Below, one piece after another: positions 23,131-30,968 of a stretch of 64,000 nt of DNA. Every line of letters starts with the position of its first letter. Position 1 is the stretch's first letter. Source of the DNA: Isoetes taiwanensis. Taxonomy: Eukaryota > Streptophyta > Lycopodiopsida > Isoetales > Isoetaceae. The stretch is taken from NCBI GenBank assembly GCA_021234155.1, contig JAJEKV010000057.1, positions 622,001-686,000 on the forward strand, read 5' to 3'. Below the pieces are notes generated by a model, which saw only the letters and a program-made list of their open reading frames with translations, ran no database searches and was not told where the DNA came from. Position numbers and translations under genes: made by a program.

Positions 23131-23789
23131 CTTGTAATTCTTAGGTAGAGGTGGCCAAATCTAGCTTATAACCCTAAAGCGTATGTTAGCCAACTCTAGC
23201 TTTTAATCCGACTAATCCAGATTGGAAGGGCTCATTTCGATGATGGGGAGGAGCCCCGAAAAAGAAGGTACATGACCTAGTCATAGTCTTATTTTTATTC
23301 TTTTGTTTTGTGTTAATCTATCGATTTATAGAAAAGGCAAAGAGTGATTGCAAAATTGAAGTCGAATGCCAAAAAATTGGGAGGCGATTGATCAAAGGTC
23401 CCTAAACCACTTAATCTGTCCATAAGGAAGATATCAAGGTATTTGTTATTTGTTGCCATTCGTTCAATTCGAAATAAGACATTTAACTTGTCATGTTGTA
23501 TTCCTTGCAATCGGATCACTTTCGAGCGATGCAAAAGGATTCCAAGAAAAACATCGCCTCCACCTTTGCCAAGGCAACTTCAAACAAACGAATTCCGTCT
23601 CACTTGGGTTCTCGGCGGCGAAATAGATTCGTAAGTGCTATAAACTCTTAGTTCACGTTAACTTTCAATGTCATTGTCTAATATTGGTCGTATTGTTATA
23701 GAATTGGCTATACGGGTTTTCCCCTAACAGGGAACACGTAAAGATAGCCACTACTCGCCTCTTGTATATGATATTGTAACTAACTATTA
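23131..23789. other. CACTA interior, unassigned
   Basis: Short frames such as 23,443-23,634 contain no recognised domain. Possible donor and acceptor signals occur, but no gene model could be supported. Confidence 0.3.
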
Positions 23790-24058
23790 AAATTCTTTCC
23801 TTTTTTTTTTTAATTTTTTTTTAATTTTTTTTTAATTTTTTATTTTTATTTTTTTTTTATTTTTTTTTTCGTCCACCACGTCGCACGCGACGTCTGAGCG
23901 ACGTCTGAGTCACGTCTGCGCGACGTCTGAGCGACGCCTGCCGACGTCGCATGCGACGACGTCGCGATCGACGGCGATAATGCAACGACGCCTGCGCGGC
24001 GACGCCGTCAGACGTCGCATAGACGTCGTTCAGACGTCGCTATAGACGTCGCTAAATG
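23790..24058. repeat. T-rich stretch and CACTA right subterminal repeats
   Basis: A 75-bp T-rich tract leads into about 180 bp (23,878-24,058) with a dozen copies of GACGTCGC, GCGACGTC or near matches. It mirrors the left subterminal region. Confidence 0.8.
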
Positions 24059-24075
24059 ACCCTTTTCTTGTTGTG
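24047..24075 (-). repeat. CACTA right terminal inverted repeat
   Basis: On the minus strand it begins CACAACAAGAAAAGGG and ends TTTAGCGACG; it is followed on the plus strand by the TGA duplication. Confidence 0.9.
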
Positions 24076-24078
24076 TGA

Positions 24079-24489
24079 GTGGCAAGAAACCGTCATTTCG
24101 GGACGTTTCAAGTTTAGTCCGATTTTGTAGTGATGGTAACTCTGGCCTCTTGGGATATTGTGAGAGATTGAGAGAGGATGAAGACATTCGGAATCGAATA
24201 CAGTTCCTTGAAATGAGCTGCTTCCGATTGTCACAAGAGAATTGTAACTTATACCAGCAGCTCTTTTTTCTCTCGCTTCATTACTCCACTGTAATGAAGG
24301 AAAGGAATGATGGCTTGGGGAGGGAAACTTCTTTGAGATACGAAGTGGACAAGTCCAAATTGGCGATAGGGCAGCTGCAAGAAAAGATCCAAGAGCTCGA
24401 AAGAGCAAACTTTGGGCTTCAATGTAGGTTAAAGAATTTGAAGAAAACATGCCTTGGCTTGCGAGAAAGGAAGAAGCACTTTCGACCGA

Positions 24490-24506
<17 letters not shown>
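24079..24506 (+). pseudogene. X plus-strand gene, coiled-coil N-terminal segment
   Basis: About 140 residues with heptad-like stretches (NRIQFLEMSCFRLSQENCN, and QLQEKIQELERANFGLQCRL) predict a coiled coil, perhaps for oligomerisation. The frame opens directly at the right end of the CACTA insertion and closes inside the (AGATA)n microsatellite, after which coding continues in another frame. The counterpart in copy C around 61,700-62,100 keeps the same motifs with shifts. It is probably the first domain of the transposase-like protein, now cut off from its upstream part. Confidence 0.5.
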
Positions 24507-24520
<14 letters not shown>

Positions 24521-24530
24521 AGATAAGATG
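24491..24530 (+). repeat. (AGATA)8 microsatellite between two coding frames
   Basis: Eight AGATA units. Matching tracts lie at 47,873-47,930 and 62,101-62,171 with different lengths. A 5-bp unit changes the reading frame with each gain or loss. Confidence 0.9.
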
Positions 24531-24531
24531 A

Positions 24532-25977
24532 ACTGAAGAACTGAAGTTTGGATCAAGTGCATTCAGACGTAGGGTCACGGCCACAAGGTCCGTTTACAAC
24601 ACTAGCAAAGGCCAATCAAGATCTGGGAAAACTAGAAGCAATCTTATTGGTTACGTAGTGAAGAACCTAGCGACAAACAGGGAGATAGTGGACATGATTT
24701 GTCAGCCCTACAACTCTTCTCTCAAGAAGATGGTATTGGAAATGGTACTAGGAGAGATCTACAAGAAGCTAGAAGAGACAGATGTACAGACTGTTTGTGA
24801 CGATGTATGCATCAGTAGGCTTAGTTACCGTTCTCTATTCAAGCCATTCCACGAAGTGTTGAAAAGAATGGGCACAAAAAAAGTATTCGTTCCACGTCCA
24901 CAAATTGTCGAGAATACAAGGGTTACTAGGACAAAGATGGTGTATGCCATATTAGGAGAGATGCACCACGTTGAATGTGCTAGTCCTGCCATAGCCATAA
25001 AAGATAAGAATGGCAAGGATTGTTGTGATATAGTTGGAATGAATGAACGCAATAATCTTTGGGTTGACCTGGTTACTCTCTTACAATTCCTTGTCAAATA
25101 TTATGACTTAACAGTTGCAGAAACTAATGATGAGATTGAAGTTTGCATAAAATTGGATGAAATGGAACTGACCAAGTTTGAGAAGTATGAGCCGTAGCTC
25201 CCCCGTCCGCTAAAATTTGTTGTCATCATGAATAGAGCAATTGAGAATGCAATTGCACATGCTAAATCAAAGAGCAACAAGAATAACAAAAAAGATGTAA
25301 AGGTGACGAACGGGGAGAAGAAGCGTGCCGAAAAATGGTTCTCATGTCAATCTGAAGATGACACCTGGTGGTTAGGTCTCTTTAAAGTTCAGAAAGAAAC
25401 CCACGAGGTATTGAAATGGGTGTTCAATCAAACTGACACCCCGAGTCTAATATCTAGATTCGAGGGAGGGGAAAAATTGCAAGTAGATCACTATGGATCT
25501 TACAAAGTAATTTTTCACTTGGCGTCTGATTTAAAAACTGAGAAAGCAATGTACAACATAAGTGGAGGAGGACAAGAAACATACAAAGTTTATCTGTACT
25601 GCAATCATGCAAAGAAGTCAAGTACTGGGAAGACTATTTCAACCTTGTCCCTTAACCAAACAAATGCTCCTAATAGAGGAGAAGAAGATCCCAAGTTCCA
25701 TGGCATTTTCCCCATTCCATTAGAGAAGGTTCATATCTGCACTTTGCACGGCTTTGTGAGAATCATCGACAAGATGATATTTTTGAGCTGCAGATTCGTG
25801 TGGAACATTTCAGACAAGAAGAGAAGAGAGGAAGGAATTCGTAGAGTTGAACATGTTCTATTAGAAGCAGGTTTGCATGGTGGCAATGTAAGATTAGAGC
25901 TCGATGAGAAACGGACAGGAAGAACAAGTGTGCCTCGTAAGGTGTCAATTGGAGGGGTGAAGCTCGACGCTTCATAA
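24532..25977 (+). pseudogene. X plus-strand gene, central part of a transposase-like protein, one in-frame TAG
   Basis: One frame is open from 24,532 to a TAG at 25,195-25,197 and continues in the same phase to 25,977, so about 480 codons are broken once. Notable segments are an Arg/Lys-rich start (SGKTRSNLIGYVVKNLA), NNLWVDLVTLLQFLVKYYDL, EKKRAEKWFSCQSEDD, and DPKFHGIFPIPLEKVHICTL followed by HGFVRIIDKMI. The layout resembles large uncharacterised eukaryotic proteins often found in mobile DNA, with a putative RNase H-like core. That assignment is from memory of family style, not a search. Copy C also carries TAG at the equivalent site, so this stop predates their separation. A downstream frameshift near 25,975 leads into the C-terminal part. 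Confidence 0.5.
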
Positions 25978-26119
25978 AGAATCATAGAGAGGCTCTGAAC
26001 GGAAACCAGATGGGAGAAAAGGTCTATGAATTTGGAAAATTGCTGGCTGGTTGATGTGGAGCAGGACCGCACAGATGGCGTTCGTTCGGCATTGAGGGAA
26101 AAAAAAAGCATGGGATGCA

Positions 26120-26614
26120 TTGTCTGAATTATTCCCATACATTCAGAGAATGGACCTCACAAGAGAAGATGCAGAAATGTTCGTGAAAGCGAATAACAAA
26201 TTTATTAGGGCTTTCATAGATGCATGGGGAGAGAGTGAAGTCACGCACTACTTGCACATCTTTTGGGCTCATGCACCTTGGTTTTTTAGGAAGTATGGAA
26301 GCCTAGCAGTGTGGAGTGCACAAGGCATGGAGAATTCGCATAAACAAGCTAAACTAGCCTTTCATCGTAACACTCAAAGAGGGGGTGGAAATGTGGGAAC
26401 CAACCCTCTAAGACAGACGACAGAGTGGTTTTATAGAAGGGCGATGGCTAAATACGACAAGAAGGTCGCTTTAAGGAGCAACCCAGAAGTCGTAAACACC
26501 ATTGGCATAATGCTGAAGAGAAAATGGAAAGTTGCTTGGCAAAATTCTAGGGCCCCACTAGCATCGCAACAGTGGAGATCTAAGAGACAAAGAATCGGTA
26601 AAGTATACTTGTAA
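26120..26614 (+). pseudogene. X plus-strand gene, C-terminal part with SAQGMENSHKQ motif
   Basis: About 164 residues continue the same gene in a shifted frame (the bridging 25,975-26,120 contains frame changes around an A9 run). It includes ELFPYIQRMDLTREDAEMFV, YLHIFWAHAPWFFRKYG and WSAQGMENSHKQAKLAFHRN. The Gln-Gly-Met-Glu helix could carry the last acidic residue of a DDE-type active site, but this is inference. A basic tail (QQWRSKRQRIGKVYL) ends at TAA. Equivalent, more broken sequence lies at 49,470-49,990. Confidence 0.5.
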
Positions 26615-26626
26615 TGTGTAGCATGT

Positions 26627-26689
26627 TCACACGACGCGAAGTACTTGCCTCCAACCTTGTTTGTATAACTGTAGCTTCACGTCGTGTGA
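26627..26689. repeat. Hairpin cassette H1 (63 bp)
   Basis: Left arm TCACACGACGCGAA (26,627-26,640), right arm TTCACGTCGTGTGA (26,676-26,689) with one mismatch, 35-bp spacer. It lies just after the stop codon of the transposase-like frame, so it could act in 3'-end formation. Confidence 0.75.
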
Positions 26690-26700
26690 TCTTATTTGTA

Positions 26701-26762
26701 TCATACGGCGCGAACAGTGGAGTTCGCTATTGCTTGCATTTATGTGGCTTCGCGTCGTGTGA
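26701..26762. repeat. Hairpin cassette H2 (62 bp)
   Basis: Left arm TCATACGGCGCGAA (26,701-26,714), right arm TTCGCGTCGTGTGA (26,749-26,762), two mismatches. It lies 11 bp after H1, between two convergent genes. Confidence 0.7.
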
Positions 26763-26848
26763 AGCTTTACAAGATAATAATAAAAAAAGGTTACTTTTGA
26801 TTAAAGTTGTGAAAAATGTTACATTGAAAAACAAAATACGACGACTCA

Positions 26849-27316
26849 TTATTGCTCCAGTGCGAGCTCTTCTTCATTATCTTCATCATCATCTTTACCT
26901 CCGTCCTCGTCTTCGTCTTCGTCTCTTCTCCTCAAGCGAGCAATCACCCTATCCAAACGTTCCTCCAATCTGTCCACTATCTCTTTGTACATGTCCCGCT
27001 CCTGTCCCAATACCACAACGTGTTCTTCTGTCTGAATTAACAACCTCGTTGCCGTCATAACCACCTCAGTGCAGTTGTTGGGGCATCCCCTCCTGTCCAA
27101 CCTTCTATTCAACCGCCTGATTTGCCTCTCCTGGCTACGAAGCATGAGAAGGTTGAATTCATTCTCTTCTTCTTTCTGCTGAATTGTAACGGCATTTTCC
27201 TTTAGAAGATCATCTTGCTCCTTCAACCTCTTCATTAGAACACCCAACACTATGTCAGAAGGGAGTTCTATCCTCTTGCGTTTTCCCTTATCAGCGGTTG
27301 AGGATGTGGAGGCCAT
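26849..27316 (-). CDS. X minus-strand gene 1: basic/coiled-coil/acidic-tail protein, unknown function
   Basis: An intact 155-residue frame starts MASTSSTADKGKRKRIELPS. The frame is open 24 codons further to 27,388, but the shorter start is preferred because the upstream part looks like leader. The KGKRKR stretch could be a nuclear localisation signal. A coiled coil spans roughly residues 35-135 (EQDDLLKENAVTIQQKEEEN and ERQIRRLNRRLDRR), followed by a strongly acidic end (DEDEDEDGGKDDDEDNEEE). It converges with the transposase-like gene, with H1 and H2 between them. The homologous stretch in copy B (50,230-50,695) keeps the order but is frame-broken. No family was recognised; a DNA-binding or accessory transposition protein is a guess. 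Confidence 0.55.
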   Translation of the reverse strand: MASTSSTADKGKRKRIELPSDIVLGVLMKRLKEQDDLLKENAVTIQQKEEENEFNLLMLRSQERQIRRLNRRLDRRGCPNNCTEVVMTATRLLIQTEEHVVVLGQERDMYKEIVDRLEERLDRVIARLRRRDEDEDEDGGKDDDEDNEEELALEQ

Positions 27317-27553
27317 AGATGACAAATGGGAGGACGTTAAGATTATAGAAGTGAGGAGCAAAGACTCTAACTGGCTGAAGGAGCACAATTCAAGGACCTC
27401 AATTTATACATATTAGCGCTTGAACATATTAAACATACGATTAGTTTATCAAGCACGCGTGTCGAAATGGATTCTCGCTTCTTACCGTCCACTAGAACAC
27501 ATTAATGGTACTGTCCGCTGGAACACATTAATAACTATTCTAACTATATTGTA

Positions 27554-27615
27554 TCACACCGCGCGAAATCTGCACACGCGCATTAAAATCCTATGAAGGG
27601 TTTCGCTTCGTGTGA
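27554..27615. repeat. Hairpin cassette H3 (62 bp)
   Basis: Left arm TCACACCGCGCGAA (27,554-27,567), right arm TTCGCTTCGTGTGA (27,602-27,615). The spacer is unrelated to those of H1, H2 and H4. It lies between minus-strand genes 1 and 2. Confidence 0.7.
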
Positions 27616-27767
27616 TCTGTCTTGTCATTCTCTCTACTACAGATATTGAAAATTAAAAATAGGAAACATAATATTCGGCACATTTTTCAAAAACTTTTCC
27701 CATTGCGAAACAAAATAATTACAAACATTAAAAAAAATAACGGGCCCCTCTAGGAGGAGCCCGATGC

Positions 27768-28046
27768 CTATGATCGCCGGGCAAGCTCTTCCTGGAGGGC
27801 AGTGATAATTTTTTTCTGCTCCTCCAACATGATTGCCTGCCCCGCAACCACGTTCTCATACTCTGCAACCTTATCTTCCCGCTCATCGAGTTGAGCTCGG
27901 GCAGCCTCGCCCGCTTCGATTGTGGACCTAAGCCTCTCTTGGAGGTTAGATCTCGTGGCGCGCAATTCGCGGTCTATGGCAGCCCGCTGATTGTCGCGCA
28001 CTTTGTGCAGCCTCTCTTTTTCTGTTTCCTTCGTTCTAGTTGACAA
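27768..28046 (-). CDS. X minus-strand gene 2, C-terminal coiled-coil exon
   Basis: About 90 residues, almost wholly predicted coiled coil (REKD-like heptads: LHKVRDNQRAAIDRELRATR, and EDKVAEYENVVAGQAIMLEE), ending at a stop at 27,768. It has no good ATG and overlaps the upstream 207-codon frame in another phase. It is best read as the end of that gene, reached by splicing or by a frameshift. Copy B has the degraded equivalent at 51,000-51,240. Confidence 0.45.
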   Translation of the reverse strand: MSTRTKETEKERLHKVRDNQRAAIDRELRATRSNLQERLRSTIEAGEAARAQLDEREDKVAEYENVVAGQAIMLEEQKKIITALQEELARRS

Positions 28047-28597
28047 TTAACGTATAAATATTGTTTTGGAAGAAAGTATCTGAACTTAAAGGAGGACTTA
28101 ACTACGTGGCACTCTGTTAGTTGACCGGATGATTCGTGGAATCGAACATCCCAGGTCGGAACAAAAAATAAGCCATCCACAAAATCGGCAGGGGGGAGAA
28201 AGCACGTATATGTCTTCGGAGCTTTTCGAACTTCCTGCGCCATCTGGAATATGTTAGCAAATACCTCAAATGGTGTGAAGATTTTGAAACTCATCCTCAC
28301 GCCTACGTTTTCAGACATTCCCGCTTGCACCTCGTCAGTCAGGCATTTCTTCATTGCAATTACATTGTTCTCATTAGTCTGTGGCTTACAAAGTTCACTT
28401 AAAGGGGGCAATTCAACTGGCCTCAAGCTCGGTTTCCTGACCTTATGGTTGTAATCATGTCTGTAAAACCAGATGCCTATACCCCGCAAGGTCAAGGCAT
28501 CCATACCTTGGAAAAGGACAATTCCAATGTCTATATGATACACGACAAGTACACCGAAACGACATCCACGACGCCTGATAAACATAAACCTGCACAA
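27974..28597 (-). CDS. X minus-strand gene 2, central exon, unknown protein
   Basis: A roughly 200-codon open frame with protein-like composition includes VVYHIDIGIVLFQGMDALTL, RPVELPPLSELCKPQTNENN, AQEVRKAPKTYTCFLPPADF and VDGLFFVPTWDVRFHE. TTATTGTGCAG at its upstream edge (minus strand, cut at 28,590) is a good acceptor. The last 20-30 residues, beyond about 28,050, probably belong to an intron or an out-of-frame overlap with the coiled-coil exon. No domain was recognised; retention in copy B (51,280-51,750, frame-broken) supports it being a real gene part. Confidence 0.45.
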   Translation of the reverse strand: MCRFMFIRRRGCRFGVLVVYHIDIGIVLFQGMDALTLRGIGIWFYRHDYNHKVRKPSLRPVELPPLSELCKPQTNENNVIAMKKCLTDEVQAGMSENVGVRMSFKIFTPFEVFANIFQMAQEVRKAPKTYTCFLPPADFVDGLFFVPTWDVRFHESSGQLTECHVVKSSFKFRYFLPKQYLYVNCQLERRKQKKRGCTKCATISGLP

Positions 28598-28619
28598 TAA
28601 ATTTGTTTGTAAACACGTG

Positions 28620-28883
28620 TCAACGAAAGAAATTAAAAGATAAGATCACACGACGCGAAACTGTCTCTACGCAGTTAAGTAGCTGACAGACAGCTTCGCG
28701 TCGTGTGATCCGATTAAGGTGGTTACCATTTGCGGGCAATTTTGGGAAGCTGTTTTTGGTGGAGATTAGCTCTTTGGCCATATCAGAAGGGGTATATGCA
28801 TGTCGTATTGTTATACTTTCCACTTTCCGGCCGCTAGAATTCAACTTGAACTCTTTTATCCTACCTATCCAATGTGTCCGCAC
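28620..28883 (-). CDS. X minus-strand gene 2, upstream exon
   Basis: Reads MRTHWIGRIKEFKLNSSGRK and ESITIRHAYTPSDMAKELIS up to a possible donor GGTAACC (cut at 28,726, minus strand). The sequence beyond it to 28,590 would be an intron containing hairpin H4. The phases of this donor and of the next acceptor do not join cleanly as read, so either the splice choice or the sequence has an error. Copy B keeps the peptide ESITIRMHTPF in the matching place (around 51,970-51,995). Confidence 0.35.
   Translation of the reverse strand: MRTHWIGRIKEFKLNSSGRKVESITIRHAYTPSDMAKELISTKNSFPKLPANGNHLNRITRREAVCQLLNCVETVSRRVILSFNFFR
28646..28708. repeat. Hairpin cassette H4 (63 bp)
   Basis: Perfect 14-bp arms TCACACGACGCGAA (28,646-28,659) and TTCGCGTCGTGTGA (28,695-28,708). 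The pairing extends outward through GA/TC and inward through an ACTGTCT/AGACAG pair. It lies in the presumed intron of minus-strand gene 2. Confidence 0.85.
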
Positions 28884-29470
28884 GTCTGATCGCCTTCGTG
28901 TTTAACTCTATGCTCGCCCCTCGTTGATGGCAGCATACTCACCCACGAACCTATTGACACAAAACCTCCCACTTTTTCACCTTGGGAGTTCTGTAAATGA
29001 GGCAAGAACACAGAAATTACAGGAGACATGGATTGCAGATGAGGAGTGAAGGCAGAGAGGATGCACGTAGAGGCGCCGGAGTCACAGTACAGAAGTTTGG
29101 CGCCAAAATTTGACAAGGGAGTTGGTGACGCTGACAGTAGGCGGTCAAAGTCATCATTATTTTGGGCGGCGAAGCGACTCCCGAAAAATACGGGCCATTA
29201 AAATGTTTGCAACAAAAGCGCAGGCATCCCCTATGAAAATACGCCACGTGGATGCCAAGTAAGCCTGCTTATCCTTCTACCTGCCAACTAATACTGACTT
29301 TCGTAAAAAAGGCGCAAACTTGATTGGTCGTGGCGAATCTGACGTGGAAATCTTTAACCCAAGATATGAGCCATTTCGAGACCCCAAATCCGCCCTAATG
29401 ATGTATTGAACACAAGATCTCTTAATCACTAACCCAATGGACTAGCCATTAAACCAAATAAGGAAAGAGC
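28884..29470. other. Right part of X, no clear gene
   Basis: Shared with copy B (52,000-52,600). On the minus strand, 29,400-29,460 holds GGTTTAATGGCTAGTCC and TTGTGTTCAATACATC, faintly like tRNA promoter boxes. Short minus-strand frames (28,865-29,247) have no recognised domain. Confidence 0.3.
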
Positions 29471-29486
29471 AAAAGATAATATTAAG
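29471..29486. repeat. Target-site duplication of LINE copy, left
   Basis: AAAAGATAATATTAAG, identical to 29,973-29,988. Confidence 0.9.
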
Positions 29487-29972
29487 TGGTTTTATGCCCT
29501 CACTTGCAGGCTGCTTGGTATTGGGTTAGGGCTCTGTTTCAGGTGAGATTGACTAGCCAGCAGTTGCTGCTTCATGTGTATCCTGGTGCTTGGCCGCGCT
29601 TGTGGCATCAAGCCTTGCATCTGTGCGTGGTTTGGTTGGTGTGGTTGATTTGGAAGCGGCGACGGTTGTGGATCTTTCAAGGGATTCAGCAGCCTGCAGC
29701 CTCTCTGATTCCTCGACTCAGGTACAAGCTATTTCAAAGCTTTCTGGTGTTCTCGGGATTGGTAGAGCAGAAGTTTGCCATTTGGCGGGACTTCTTGGGT
29801 GTTGTAGATGGTGATGGTCGGTTTGTACAAAATAGAGAGTTGCGTTTTTTCGTGAGTGTGTTGTGGAGTGTCGAGGTATCGCTGTCTCTTTGGGGCAGTT
29901 CTCCTTCCTCCTCACTTGCTTTGTAACATTACCATTCTTTTAATATATTGACGACACAGTTCTTCAAAAAAA
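29487..29972 (+). mobile_element. 5'-truncated LINE copy with poly-A and 16-bp target duplication
   Basis: Matches the 3' part of the element at 1-657, begins abruptly at TGGTTTTATGCCCTCAC and ends TTCTTC followed by A residues. The 16-bp duplication on both sides proves insertion by target-primed reverse transcription. The same insertion is present in copy B of X, so it predates that duplication. The open frame at 29,486-29,926 is the decayed ORF2 tail. Confidence 0.92.
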
Positions 29973-29988
29973 AAAAGATAATATTAAG
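29973..29988. repeat. Target-site duplication of LINE copy, right
   Basis: Exact copy of 29,471-29,486. Confidence 0.9.
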
Positions 29989-30109
29989 GGAGATTCTTCT
30001 CTAAATATCTAATTATTCAAAGGAGCACCTATAATATATGGATTACATTAAAAAAAAGGGGGGCCAACTTTAAAAGGTCATATTTTGATGAACAAACACA
30101 CTCACTCGG

Positions 30110-30890
30110 TTTTTGGTCCACTGTTGAAAACATCAGTTTTGGTAGGTCTACATGTCCTGTTTTCAAAGAATCCTACATGTGGATTTGTGAAGGTATGGTT
30201 TTGTTCGATAATGGTGTTCTTTTTTCAGCTGGACTAAAACATCCACCTGTTGTTTTGTAGTTTCTTCATTGTGACATGTCATTTTATATCACAATCCAAT
30301 CAGAGGAAAGAGTACTTGAATTTCTACATGTCTAATAATTCTCTTTGTTGTTTTGTAGTTTCTTCTATTGTGACATGTCATTTTATAATACAATCCAACA
30401 TGTAGGAAAGAGTACTTGAATTTCTACATGTCTAATAATTCTATTGTCACATGTCTTTATAGATGTAGGAAGAAAGAAATATTTGATTCTCACATGTCCT
30501 ATACTTTATTCACATGTCTTTATATAGTAGTAGAGCCAGTACTTTATTTGCCTAAGGCATTGGCGGGAAAGAAATACATGAATACGACATGTAATACTTC
30601 TATTGTCACATGTCTTTATAAGTGGAAGAATGGCAGTTCTCTACATGTCATATGCTTCCATGTCACATGTCTTTTATAGTAGTAGGGCCAGTACTTTATT
30701 TGCTAAGGCATTGTAGGAAAGAATAAATTCTGACATATGTAATACTTCTATTCTCACATGTCTTTATAGAAGTAGGGAAAGAGTACTTGATTCTCTACAT
30801 GTCCTATCCTTCCATATCCTGGGTCTTTATAGTGGTAGGGCCCAATTACTTGATTTGCACATGTGATTGCAGTCGTGATGCAGCGTGTTA
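30110..30890. repeat. S2 degenerate repeat with ACATGTCTTTATAG core
   Basis: Imperfect units of roughly 70-110 bp share CACATGTCTTTATAG, GTAGGAAAGAGTACTTGA and TCTACATGTC. One further fragment lies at 38,505-38,640, again beside an M1 array. Confidence 0.7.
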
Positions 30891-30968
30891 ACATCTCTTT
30901 AGTATTCCGTGTAACACAAATGCTTGGCTAACTTCAATTACTTAACACCTATTTTTTGCATAGCATGG

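Larger units (their letters stand above)
17282..24075. mobile_element. CACTA (EnSpm/CMC) DNA transposon, non-autonomous, 6.8 kb
   Basis: Terminal inverted repeats begin CACAACAAG and match at 26 of 29 positions (17,282-17,310 and 24,047-24,075). They resemble the CACTACAAGAAAA ends common in plant CACTA elements. The 3-bp duplication TGA flanks it (17,279-17,281 and 24,076-24,078). Copies B and C of X lack it, giving an empty-site control. Subterminal regions are packed with TGCGACGTC words in both orientations, as expected for transposase-binding repeats of this superfamily. The interior holds an R1 tandem array, a polypyrimidine tract and tRNA-like repeats. No transposase was recognised, so movement would need a partner element. 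Confidence 0.85.
15805..30090. mobile_element. Unit X, copy A: multi-gene mobile-element-like cassette with two nested insertions
   Basis: The boundaries are where similarity to copies B (about 45,965-53,227) and C (from about 60,247) begins and ends. The octamer AACAAACA lies exactly outside both ends (15,797-15,804 and 30,091-30,098), as an 8-bp target duplication would. Removing the CACTA element and the short LINE leaves about 7 kb. It contains a plus-strand transposase-like frame (24.1-26.6 kb), at least three minus-strand frames (26.8-28.9 kb) and four hairpin cassettes. Clear terminal inverted repeats were not found. It could therefore be a DNA transposon of an unidentified superfamily or a segmental duplication. 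Confidence 0.5.
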
